NCBI GenBank assembly: GCA_021204085.1
Contig: JAJPZY010000044.1
Coordinates: 1 to 50,649 of the forward strand
Source: Clostridiales bacterium
GTDB taxonomy: Bacteria > Bacillota > Clostridia > Lachnospirales > Lachnospiraceae
Direction: 5' to 3'
Length of the DNA: 50,649 nucleotides
This document shows, one piece after another, positions 8,500 to 16,868 of the stretch. The notes under the pieces were generated by a model. That model was given only the letters and a program-made list of their open reading frames with translations, ran no database searches and was not told where the DNA came from. The first letter of the stretch is position 1. Every line of letters starts with the position of its first letter. The translations under genes and the position numbers were made by a program.

Positions 8500-10086
8500 T
8501 TATTTCCCCTTCAGCCCCTTCTTATACTCCATCGGGCTGACGGAATAAATCTGCTTAAAAGCATCCACGAAGCGGCGGACATTATTATACCCGACCTTCT
8601 CTCCGATCTCATAGGTCTTATAATCGGTCTCCCGCAGCAGGCGAAGCGCCTCCTCCATCCGGATAGAAGTAAGATAAGCCTTATAATTCTGTCCGGTTTC
8701 TTTCTTAAACATGGCGCTGAAATAATTCTGGCTGACACAGGCCACCTCAGCCAGCTCCTTTATGGACAGATCCTTAGCATAATTCTGACGGATATAACGC
8801 TTCACATCCTCAATCATTACTTTATCCTCAGACCTTCCCTTCGCATAAACCCTGCGGATCAGGTTTCTGTAGTGATCATGCACGCATTTTTTCAAATCAT
8901 TCATCGTATGCTGCGCATATACGATTTTCTGAAAATCGTTCTGCATCTTATAAAAATCCATATCCAGCAGATGATACTGATCCAGTTTGGCGTCCAGATC
9001 TCCCGAAAATGTCATTGTACGCATGATGACCGCGTCCCAGTTGCCGTAATGGATGGATTCGATATCCTCCATAATCCGGTCGATCCGCTCTAAAACCCGG
9101 CTGTCCTTTGCAATGATCGCACGGAACGCCAGTTCCACATCCTCCTTATAATCTTCAAAGGAAACATGATATTCCCGATGAATGTTTGCCGCGTCAATGA
9201 TTTTTGCCTCCTCAAAATGATGAAGGCCGAACGCAAATTCCGATTCCTTATAGGACTGCAGCATGCCGGAAGGTTCATCCACTGCCGTTCCGATTCCCAT
9301 GCAGACCTCCGTCTCTATATCCCGCCCCACCTGTTCGCGGATCGGCTCTATATATTTCTCCACAAACACTTCCCGGTCTTCATTCGGGAAAACTCCCATG
9401 ATAAAAATGCATTCCTCGTTCTTTTTTACGATAAACCCCAGTTTTCTGGAGCCGAACGCTTCCGACAGCCGATTGAATACCGAGAAACGCACCAGATTAA
9501 ACTGCCCGAAGGATTTCTCATTCATCTTCGCCGCTATATCCGGATGAATACCGGCGCTGATTCCCACATAAAAACGATTATCAAGATCAATATTTTCCTC
9601 CCGGAACATCTGATAAAGATCCTCATTTTCATAGTTTCTTCTATTATTAATGTCCTCAAATAATTTCCGAAACTCATCTTTTTCCGGTTTAAAGATCTCG
9701 ACCGTGTCCTGCTCGTCCAGAATCTGCATCGCCTTTCTGACTGCCTCTTCCAGTTCCCTGCGTCCCACCGGCTTTATGAGATAATCGACTGCACCGTTTT
9801 TAATTGCCTCCTGCGCATAAGAGAATTCCTGATAGGCACTGATGAAAATAAATTTCGCTCTGCCGCCTCGCTCCCTGTTCCACTGAAGCACTTCCAGACC
9901 GCTCGATCCCGGCATACGAATATCCGTTACCACGAGATCCGGATCCGTCTCCTCAATACACCGCATCAGCTGTTCTCCATTATGAGCCTCTCCCACAATT
10001 TCAACCTGAAATGCATTCCAGTCAATCAGCTTTTTCAGCCCGCGCACGATCACGCTCTCATCATCCGCAATTACTACTCTTCTCAT
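8500..10086 (-). CDS. Response regulator with AraC-type output domain (YesN-like)
   Basis: The protein has 528 residues. A receiver domain (about 1-120) shows the acidic pair ADDE, the phosphoacceptor Asp in LVVTDIRMP (about D55) and the conserved Lys in LIKPVG. A middle region of about 280 residues is not assigned. The C-terminal 100 residues form a double helix-turn-helix of the AraC type (LSIKELAEVACVSQNYFSAMFKKETG, YEIGEKVGYNNVRRFVDAFK). I chose the ATG at 10086 because GGAGGAG lies eight bases upstream, inside the last codons of the kinase gene. It is the last gene of the sensor operon and should activate genes for the ligand seen by that operon. Family members commonly control carbohydrate transport and hydrolysis genes. 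Confidence 0.9.
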   Translation of the reverse strand: MRRVVIADDESVIVRGLKKLIDWNAFQVEIVGEAHNGEQLMRCIEETDPDLVVTDIRMPGSSGLEVLQWNRERGGRAKFIFISAYQEFSYAQEAIKNGAVDYLIKPVGRRELEEAVRKAMQILDEQDTVEIFKPEKDEFRKLFEDINNRRNYENEDLYQMFREENIDLDNRFYVGISAGIHPDIAAKMNEKSFGQFNLVRFSVFNRLSEAFGSRKLGFIVKKNEECIFIMGVFPNEDREVFVEKYIEPIREQVGRDIETEVCMGIGTAVDEPSGMLQSYKESEFAFGLHHFEEAKIIDAANIHREYHVSFEDYKEDVELAFRAIIAKDSRVLERIDRIMEDIESIHYGNWDAVIMRTMTFSGDLDAKLDQYHLLDMDFYKMQNDFQKIVYAQHTMNDLKKCVHDHYRNLIRRVYAKGRSEDKVMIEDVKRYIRQNYAKDLSIKELAEVACVSQNYFSAMFKKETGQNYKAYLTSIRMEEALRLLRETDYKTYEIGEKVGYNNVRRFVDAFKQIYSVSPMEYKKGLKGK

Positions 10087-10091
10087 TCCTG

Positions 10092-11894
10092 TCACTCCTC
10101 CCAGATTGGCAGCGTAAAGGTAATAACCGTTCCCATTCCCTTTCTGCTCTGTACCGTGTAACCATAAGCCTCACCGCAATTCAGCTTGATCCTGTCATAG
10201 ACATTTTTCATTCCCACACTGATCGGATCTCCGGAATCAATACTCCCAATTCGATGATTTTCCAGAAAATCCTGAATTTCGTACAATTTTTCCTCATCCA
10301 TGCCGACGCCGTCGTCCAGCACGACAATCTTCAGATAGTCCTCATGTCTCTCCACCCGAATGGCCACCGCACCCCGGCCGTCCTTATCGCGAAGCCCGTG
10401 TTTTACCGCGTTTTCCACCATAGGCTGTAAAAGAAGCTTCGGAATCAGCAGCATCTGGTCTTCATCCTTCAAATAAACCATCAGAGAAATCCGGCCTTCA
10501 TAGCGAACCTTTATCATTACAAAATAATCCCGGATGGAATCAATCTCGTCCTTTAAGTGCACCCGGTCTGACTGTGCCCCCATCAGATACCGCAGCTGCC
10601 TGGCCAGACTTTCCAGAAGTTCTGCCGTCTGCATATCGTCCTGATCCAATGCTGTCATGCGGATCACATCCAGGGAATTATAAAGATAGTGAGGCTGAAT
10701 CTGCATCTTTAACGCATTCAGCTCCGCATCCTTCTGGCAGATGCGCGCCACGTACACCTGATTGATATAATCGTTCAGCTGCTCCGTCATATGGTTAAAC
10801 CCGTCCGCAACATATTCCATCTCATCATTGGTCTGCAGGTTGACTCGAACATCCAGATTTCCCTGTTCCACCTCTTCCATGGCTGCTTTCAGTTTCCGCG
10901 TCGGCTCACTCATGCGAATCGAAAAAGACATATACAAAACCAGAAGAAACGCACCGGCAAAAGCGACAATCAATATCAGAATAGAAACGCTCTGATAAAA
11001 AGTCCCCATGATATCATTGTTTTCCATCACCAGCACCGCGTAAGCATCCACTCCGGAAATTTTTTCATAAAACACCCACTGTCCGTCCGTTTTTGCATAA
11101 CCGCTGCTGCCGTCAAAAAGAGATTCACAGAACTCCAGCGGATTGCTGTCTCCCAGATAATCCTCCGTCTGTTCACTGTAAAGATACGAGGAAGTCGACA
11201 GATTGTAGACATAAAAATCACCGCGGTTTAAACTGGATTTCTCCACCAGATCTGATATTTCATCCACATTGATATCTGCATACAGCGTAGCCACGCGCAC
11301 ACTGTAGGTCGTCTCAATCGAAGAGATATCCATATAATTTCTCACAATACTGAAGATATAATCCTCTGAACTGACGCAGAGTTCTGACTCCGGAATTGTT
11401 CCGGAAAGAATCATTTCCGTCAGGTTGTCTCCCTGCCGGTACAGATCCATCGTCGTAAAAGAGTCCGCGTCATTTCGGAGTGTTTTATCCTGACTGTAGT
11501 ACAGACTGAAGATATCTCCGTCTTCATCTACCAGCCGCAGTGAGGAAATATACTCACTCGTTGACAGAATATCACTTAAGACCTCCCGCACCGCAAGCTC
11601 CCGGTCTGCGTTGCTCATTGCCGTATCAGACAAAATATCCGCAAGAGTGTTTTCATCGGAATCCTGATAGTCATAAACTTCCCCTAAAGCCTCGTCCACA
11701 CTCAGCAGAATATCGCTCACATTATTTGCCACATACTCCGTCATATCCGAGTAGGCCGCCGTCATATTGGAACGAAGCATCCCGCTGTAGCGAAAAAAGG
11801 AAAACAGACTTACAACCATCAGCGGAATCAGGCCGAACGATATAAAAGACGCTGTCATTTTCGAAAAAGTAGACCGATATCGTTTTGTTTTCAT
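10092..11894 (-). CDS. Sensor histidine kinase (YesM-like, HAMP + HisKA_7TM-type His box)
   Basis: The 600-residue protein has an N-terminal membrane segment (FISFGLIPLMVVSLFSFF), an extracellular sensor of about 260 residues, a second segment (SILILIVAFAGAFLLVLYMS), a HAMP-like linker, and the dimerisation/phosphoacceptor motif LKMQIQPHYLYNSLDVIRM with the conserved His. The ATP-binding part carries the N box QPMVENAVKHG and the G box VLDDGVGMD. These are the marks of the LytS/YesM kinase family. The start ATGA overlaps the stop of the solute-binding protein gene, and its own end holds the ribosome site of the regulator, so the three proteins should be made together. Confidence 0.92.
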   Translation of the reverse strand: MKTKRYRSTFSKMTASFISFGLIPLMVVSLFSFFRYSGMLRSNMTAAYSDMTEYVANNVSDILLSVDEALGEVYDYQDSDENTLADILSDTAMSNADRELAVREVLSDILSTSEYISSLRLVDEDGDIFSLYYSQDKTLRNDADSFTTMDLYRQGDNLTEMILSGTIPESELCVSSEDYIFSIVRNYMDISSIETTYSVRVATLYADINVDEISDLVEKSSLNRGDFYVYNLSTSSYLYSEQTEDYLGDSNPLEFCESLFDGSSGYAKTDGQWVFYEKISGVDAYAVLVMENNDIMGTFYQSVSILILIVAFAGAFLLVLYMSFSIRMSEPTRKLKAAMEEVEQGNLDVRVNLQTNDEMEYVADGFNHMTEQLNDYINQVYVARICQKDAELNALKMQIQPHYLYNSLDVIRMTALDQDDMQTAELLESLARQLRYLMGAQSDRVHLKDEIDSIRDYFVMIKVRYEGRISLMVYLKDEDQMLLIPKLLLQPMVENAVKHGLRDKDGRGAVAIRVERHEDYLKIVVLDDGVGMDEEKLYEIQDFLENHRIGSIDSGDPISVGMKNVYDRIKLNCGEAYGYTVQSRKGMGTVITFTLPIWEE

Positions 11895-13234
11895 GACCCG
11901 CCTCCTGTCTCAGACTGCTCCCAGGAATTCTGAATCAGCTGCAATCCCTCTTCCACCGAGTAATCGCCGTTCATGATCTTCCGCACCTGTTCCAGCATGC
12001 TCTTCTCAAAGTCCTCCGGTGTGTCTTCATTTCCGATATAGACGGATACTCTCTCATCCGCATCACAAAATGCTTCCCACGCATCCTGTAAAACAGCCGC
12101 CTCTCCATAATCCGCCTCGATACCGGTCAGCGGGAACGTACAGGAAGTCTCACAAAGCTCAGCATAAACTTCATCAGAATAAAACCAGGTAAGAAACGTC
12201 ATGGCCGCTTCATATTTTTCCTCATCCGCCGCGCACTCCGCCGTCACAGACCAGAAGGTATCAAGATTATCCGTAGCGTAGACTGTCCCGGACTCATCCG
12301 GAATGTAAAACCATCCCAGTTCCATCTCATCATTCAGCTTTTCAATCGCGGACGCTGTCCAGGGACCTGTGTAAAGCAAGGCCACGTCGCCCTCGGACAT
12401 CATATAGGAAAGGCTGGTATCCGTCGTGGTCAGCCAGGAGGCATTGACATACCCATTCGCACAAAGCTCATACAAATGAGTCATCATCGTTACCGCTTCC
12501 TCATCTGTCCAGGAAACTTCACCCGCACTGCACTTCTTCAGCCAGTCCGTATCCGCAGTCAGAATATCCGTATGGAAAAAATGATTCACCCAGAACTCCA
12601 TATGCCACAGGTCCGAACCGCCGATCCCGATCGGCGTGATTCCGTTATCAGACAGTGTCTGGCAGATTTCCAGAAATTCCTCATAAGTCTGCGGCTCCTC
12701 GAGGCCATATTTTTCAAAAAGCGTCTTGTTATAAAGGACTCCCCAGGTAGACTCCACAGCGCCGACCCCGTAAATTTTGTCCTCATAAGTATAAACAGAC
12801 GAAACCAGCCCGGCGACATCCTCTGAAATCTCTCCCAGAAGACCTCCCTCAGCATAAGCCTCCGGTGTCTTCAGCTGAACAATATCCCCCAGCTCATTCC
12901 GGGTAATCCGCCGGGTCAGGATATCTTCATATACGTTGTCTTCATAGTTGACATCATAATTAATCACAATATCAGGATAGGCCTCTTCAAACTCCTGTAT
13001 CATATTCTCAATTGCGGAATTCCACTGCGGATTCTGATACGCATAGACCAGCTCCAGTTCGACCTGTTCGGTTTTCTCTTCCGCATCCGTCGCATTCACC
13101 CGATTAACACAGATATCATAGATCAATGCCGCGCAAAGACCGATCAGAATTATATAAAACGCAGGAAGAATCCCCGCCATTTTCTCAGGAAATTTTTCTT
13201 TGTTTTTCTTTTTATTCTTCCGTATTTCCCCCAT
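11891..13234 (-). CDS. Membrane-anchored family-1 solute-binding protein, signalling partner of the kinase
   Basis: This is an extracellular sugar-type binding protein of about 447 residues. It keeps one N-terminal membrane helix (MAGILPAFYIILIGLCAALIYDI) after a very basic stretch and has no lipobox Cys. The mature part shows the usual family pattern (VELELVYAYQNPQWNSAIENMIQEFEEAYPDI, PIGIGGSDLW, LLYTGPWTASAIEKL). No permease or ATPase gene is adjacent. Instead the gene overlaps the kinase gene by ATGA, so it more likely presents ligand to the kinase than feeds a transporter. The ATG at 13234 is chosen over the GTG at 13246, which sits directly on its purine-rich sequence. Sugar specificity is not predictable. 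Confidence 0.82.
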   Translation of the reverse strand: MGEIRKNKKKNKEKFPEKMAGILPAFYIILIGLCAALIYDICVNRVNATDAEEKTEQVELELVYAYQNPQWNSAIENMIQEFEEAYPDIVINYDVNYEDNVYEDILTRRITRNELGDIVQLKTPEAYAEGGLLGEISEDVAGLVSSVYTYEDKIYGVGAVESTWGVLYNKTLFEKYGLEEPQTYEEFLEICQTLSDNGITPIGIGGSDLWHMEFWVNHFFHTDILTADTDWLKKCSAGEVSWTDEEAVTMMTHLYELCANGYVNASWLTTTDTSLSYMMSEGDVALLYTGPWTASAIEKLNDEMELGWFYIPDESGTVYATDNLDTFWSVTAECAADEEKYEAAMTFLTWFYSDEVYAELCETSCTFPLTGIEADYGEAAVLQDAWEAFCDADERVSVYIGNEDTPEDFEKSMLEQVRKIMNGDYSVEEGLQLIQNSWEQSETGGGS

Positions 13235-13351
13235 GAGCTCTGTCACCTTTTCTGCGATGTCTCTTTCATTAGTTGTACCTGCTGCCGGTTCATAACCTCC
13301 GGACGGTTATCTGTCCCCTCATCAAAACTCTTTTCCAGTGCGTTTCCTTTC

Positions 13352-15430
13352 TCAACTCTCCAGTCCGTATAACGCCGCGCCCAGGGCCCCGACAATCTCC
13401 GGCTCCTCATAGATATAAAGCGGCGCACCCAGCATCTCTTCCAACACTTTCACTACGCCGGGATTTTTCGCGACGCCGCCGGTCATCATAAAATCCTTTT
13501 CCAACCCGACTCTTTTCAAAAGAGAAACGGCTTTACCGGCGATCGCCCTGTGAATCCCCCGGGCGATATCCGCCGTCTCCTTATTCTGCGCAATGAGAGA
13601 GATCACTTCTGACTCGGCAAAAACGGAACACATGCTGCTGATCTCCACGTTTTCCCTGGACTTTAAGGAAATCGGCCCCAACTCATCAATCCCAATTTCC
13701 AGCGTCCGCGCCATCATCTCCAGAAAACGCCCGGTTCCCGCGGCACACTTGTCATTCATAACAAAATCCACCACATCTCCCCGCTCGTTTAAGCGAATCG
13801 CCTTGGAATCCTGACCGCCGATATCGAGGATCGTGCGTACTTTCGGATTCAGATGATGCGCCCCTTTTCCGTGACAGCTGATCTCCGTCACATTCCGATC
13901 GGCAAAAGGAATACTGACCCGTCCGTAGCCGGTTGAGACAATCTCAGAAATATCTTCTCTGGCAAGATTTGCTTTTTCAAGAACCTCTTTCAGGATGCGC
14001 TCCGCGCTCTCGCCGCTTTTTGCGCCCGTACGAACAACCGCCGAAGCAAGAATCTCTTTTTTCTCATTAATGATAACTGCATTCGTTGAAGTCGAACCGC
14101 TGTCAATGCCCATCACAAACATAGGCACATCTCCTTTTCTTCCTATATAAATATCTCCACCGGCATGGTTCCTCGCCCGATATGCATCGATCGGAGCTTT
14201 CCTCGCATCAGAATCTTCCGATGAATCTTTTTTCGACCGCGTATCGAGGCCCCGATCTCTTTCTGTGTCGAAATCCGCCGCAACATCCTCCTTTGTCAGG
14301 CGGGCTTCCGGTGTCAAAGTGTCCGCTCCCTGATAACAGGCTCTGCACAACTCCAGCTTATTCTCCATCTGGCCTGACATCTGTTTATCTTTCTTACAAC
14401 CGACCTCTCTGCTCTTTATTCCATCATTCTCTGACAGACAATTTTCATTCTTTTGAGCGTTTACAGAATTTCTCCTCCCGGTCTTCTTCTTCTCTCCGCC
14501 TGTTCCCAAGTGAGATCCTTCTGTTTTCCGACCACCGCATTCATGAGCTTTCCTCGCCCGCAGAGACTCCAGAAACGCCTCCACCCGCGTCAGAATCTGC
14601 CCGGCACCCTGACTGGTCGCATCAGTCTCCAGCTTCACCATGGGCAGGCCGCTTTCCGCCTTCATCCCCGTATACTCATAGGAGTAAATATCACAGAACT
14701 TTACTGTGTGATAGATAATCCCATCCAGTTCTCCCGCCATTTGGGACAGCATTTCTTTTCGCCCGGATACACAGCTCATCCTCATGCAGGGAACCTGACC
14801 GAGCAGGCTCTTCGCATAGCTTCTTAAAATATCATTCCTGTCAATCTCATACTCTCTCGTAATTCCCGTACAGGTTAAATCAAGCGCAATCCGGGCGCCC
14901 TTATCCTCGATCAGCTGCTTAATCTCCGCCCCCGGCCTCGCGCCGGCAAGATAGATTCGAAGATCCGCCTTCTTCTCCGGAATCATTCCGCTCTCCTGAA
15001 GCTCTTTTTTGCGAAGCTGCATTTCAAACTCCTGTCCGCAAATATCCGCCAGACGTTCCGGGTCAAAGACCTTGCCGGAAAACTCCGCGTACTCGCGAAT
15101 CAGCTCTTCCATCTGCTCCAGATAAAGAGATACGGAAAACTCGTTGACCTTTCGCGGCAGGTCAAAGCAAAAGAAAAACTTCTCCGGATGACAGCGGCAC
15201 AGTGTATCGTACAGCCGCCGCGAACTGTCACAGCAGGTGGTAAAAATCATGCCCTCGTAATTTCCGTTTTCAAAATCCTCCAGCACCGCCTTGACAAAAG
15301 AGCACATATTCGGATGCATCAGCGTATCCGCCTGCGTAAAATTGGTGACATGCGGATCCATGATGGCTACCGGGGTTCCGAACGCCTCCAGAATCTCGAT
15401 CGGGGCATACTTACACATATAGGAAATCAT
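13352..15430 (-). CDS. 2-hydroxyacyl-CoA dehydratase subunit fused to its ATPase activator (HgdB-like + HgdC-like)
   Basis: The 692-residue protein has two parts. Residues 1 to about 315 resemble a HgdB/FldC-type dehydratase subunit (FTTCCDSSRRLYDTL, YLAGARPG, LDLTCTG, FCDIYSYEYTG), including Cys residues that could bind an Fe-S cluster. Residues about 437-692 are a complete ASKHA-fold activator: GIDSGSTSTNAVI, LDIGGQDSKAI, the cluster-ligand motifs KCAAGTGRFLE and SSMCSVFAESEV, and MTGGVAKN. Between them lies a basic, polar linker of about 120 residues of low complexity. The activator uses ATP to drive one electron into the dehydratase, which removes water from 2-hydroxyacyl-CoA through a ketyl radical. 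Translation begins at ATG 15430 behind GAGGAG, overlapping the upstream subunit gene by 20 bp. The activator also has a strong internal start (see separate entry). No CoA-transferase lies nearby, so the substrate is unknown. Confidence 0.85.
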   Translation of the reverse strand: MISYMCKYAPIEILEAFGTPVAIMDPHVTNFTQADTLMHPNMCSFVKAVLEDFENGNYEGMIFTTCCDSSRRLYDTLCRCHPEKFFFCFDLPRKVNEFSVSLYLEQMEELIREYAEFSGKVFDPERLADICGQEFEMQLRKKELQESGMIPEKKADLRIYLAGARPGAEIKQLIEDKGARIALDLTCTGITREYEIDRNDILRSYAKSLLGQVPCMRMSCVSGRKEMLSQMAGELDGIIYHTVKFCDIYSYEYTGMKAESGLPMVKLETDATSQGAGQILTRVEAFLESLRARKAHECGGRKTEGSHLGTGGEKKKTGRRNSVNAQKNENCLSENDGIKSREVGCKKDKQMSGQMENKLELCRACYQGADTLTPEARLTKEDVAADFDTERDRGLDTRSKKDSSEDSDARKAPIDAYRARNHAGGDIYIGRKGDVPMFVMGIDSGSTSTNAVIINEKKEILASAVVRTGAKSGESAERILKEVLEKANLAREDISEIVSTGYGRVSIPFADRNVTEISCHGKGAHHLNPKVRTILDIGGQDSKAIRLNERGDVVDFVMNDKCAAGTGRFLEMMARTLEIGIDELGPISLKSRENVEISSMCSVFAESEVISLIAQNKETADIARGIHRAIAGKAVSLLKRVGLEKDFMMTGGVAKNPGVVKVLEEMLGAPLYIYEEPEIVGALGAALYGLES
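14120..14136 (-). promoter_or_regulatory. Internal ribosome binding site and start for a free activator
   Basis: On the minus strand AAGGAG (14131-14136) is followed after eight bases by ATG (14120-14122), in frame with the fusion protein and opening MFVMGIDSGSTS. A product from here would have 256 residues (13352-14122), close to the size of stand-alone HgdC activators of about 260. This suggests that both a fused and a free activator are made. Confidence 0.6.
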
Positions 15431-16730
15431 GGTGTTTCTCCTCGTTATTCTTGCCTATATTCCGCTGAGTATGAATTACCTCAAGGAACGCTTCGAAACG
15501 GGTCCGGATCTGGCCGTCATGGCTGTTGCGGCGGTCCATCCCATCCCCATCCAGAATGAGGAACGGCATGCCGATCTCCTGCATTTTTTCCTTCAGAATC
15601 ATCGCGCCTCCGGAGGACTGCTTGCATCCCCAGTGACAAAAGTTGATGACGCCGTCCGGCTGGATTTCCTGCACAACCTGCTGCACCATGTCCGCTTTCC
15701 GCTCATAGGAACCGGTGTAGATATTGTTAATCATCTTTTTCGCCAGTGATTCCAGCGGACGAGCGGAATCCAGCGGATCCATATAGTCGAGGCTCATCTC
15801 AACACCCTGAATCTGATACTCATGACTGCCGTTAAAATATTCCTGCAAGGTATCCTGATACCACGGCAGGAGGTGGACCCAGAAAATATTCACGCCGTGA
15901 AACTCCGGCGCCGCAGCCACCTCATTTTCCATCATCTGATAAAACTTATAAATCTCCGGCGTGCCGATGTTCAAATGATTTGCGAACAACATATACATCT
16001 GCAGTGTCAGTGTGCTCGGATACGCCTTCGTCCGCATCATGGAAAGCGTCCGCCGGTAACTCTCCTTTGAAGCATTCTCCCGCTTCAGGATTTCCGACAG
16101 CCGATCGTAATCCATCTTTCTTCCGAACGTATCGGAAAGCGCACGAATAAGCTCCCGCAGCTGCTCTACTACGTACGCCTCCGCTTCCGGGGAATACCGA
16201 TCCGGAATATCCAGCAGAATCTCCGGAACTCCATGGCGCTCCGCCAGATAGCGAAAGGTATTGACATTCCCATCGCAAATTGTGGAAGTCGTCACGGCAA
16301 ACGCCGCCGGCGGGATGACCCCGCTGTCCATCGCTCCGAGAAAATTTTTATGATAGGAGCAGAGCGTCGGCGCAATCCCTTCATTCTCCGCAAAATCGAG
16401 AAAATAATCCTCAATCATAAAGCCGGATAAAAAAGATGACAGGCATTCCACGGAGAGCGAGTGAACATCAAAACACTGTAAAATCTCCACAGGTGCAAAA
16501 ATATTCGCCCACACCGACTGCTGCGGATGGCGCAGCGCCTCCAGCACCTCGCCCACCGCGTAGGTATTCAGATAACGGTATGCTGCCGGTATATTCCTAT
16601 CCGCCAGATACCGGGTGCGAAACTTTTCCAGTCCCAGTCCCGCAACGATCATACGCCGCGCGGCCAGCGGATGATCCGGCGCGTATTTTTTTATGATTTT
16701 TCCGTAAGTCTTTACAAGCTTACGCTCCAT
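15411..16730 (-). CDS. 2-hydroxyacyl-CoA dehydratase family subunit
   Basis: The protein has 439 residues. It matches the HgdB/FldB/BcrB superfamily: an N-terminal WANIFAPVEILQCFDVHSLSVE region, a middle VTTSTICDGNVNTFRYLAERHGVPEILLDIP segment, and a C-terminal INFCHWGCKQSSGGAMILK followed by PFLILDGDGMDRR. The conserved Cys in GCK is a likely iron ligand and the region shapes the CoA/substrate site. It starts behind AGGAGG, is the first gene of the pair, and overlaps the next gene by 20 bp, as expected for subunits of one heterodimer. Which 2-hydroxyacid is dehydrated cannot be told; family substrates include 2-hydroxyglutarate, lactate, phenyllactate and 2-hydroxyisocaproate. A benzoyl-CoA reductase-like role is a less likely alternative. 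Confidence 0.82.
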   Translation of the reverse strand: MERKLVKTYGKIIKKYAPDHPLAARRMIVAGLGLEKFRTRYLADRNIPAAYRYLNTYAVGEVLEALRHPQQSVWANIFAPVEILQCFDVHSLSVECLSSFLSGFMIEDYFLDFAENEGIAPTLCSYHKNFLGAMDSGVIPPAAFAVTTSTICDGNVNTFRYLAERHGVPEILLDIPDRYSPEAEAYVVEQLRELIRALSDTFGRKMDYDRLSEILKRENASKESYRRTLSMMRTKAYPSTLTLQMYMLFANHLNIGTPEIYKFYQMMENEVAAAPEFHGVNIFWVHLLPWYQDTLQEYFNGSHEYQIQGVEMSLDYMDPLDSARPLESLAKKMINNIYTGSYERKADMVQQVVQEIQPDGVINFCHWGCKQSSGGAMILKEKMQEIGMPFLILDGDGMDRRNSHDGQIRTRFEAFLEVIHTQRNIGKNNEEKHHDFLYV

Positions 16731-16757
16731 TTACAATCCTCCTGATATTCACATAGA

Positions 16758-16868
16758 AATGTCTGAAATTTCCTGTTCTGTATCAATCACCACTCCATCG
16801 TCACATCATTTCGGCATGGCAAACATTATCTGACTATTCTCACCATAAGCCGAATCATTTCAGACATT
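16758..16868. repeat. 12-bp inverted repeat framing the dehydratase upstream region
   Basis: AATGTCTGAAAT at 16758-16769 recurs inverted as ATTTCAGACATT at 16857-16868, the latter spanning the stop codon of tsaC. CGGC/GCCG inside could extend the fold. No T-run follows, so it is not a clear terminator. Confidence 0.4.
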
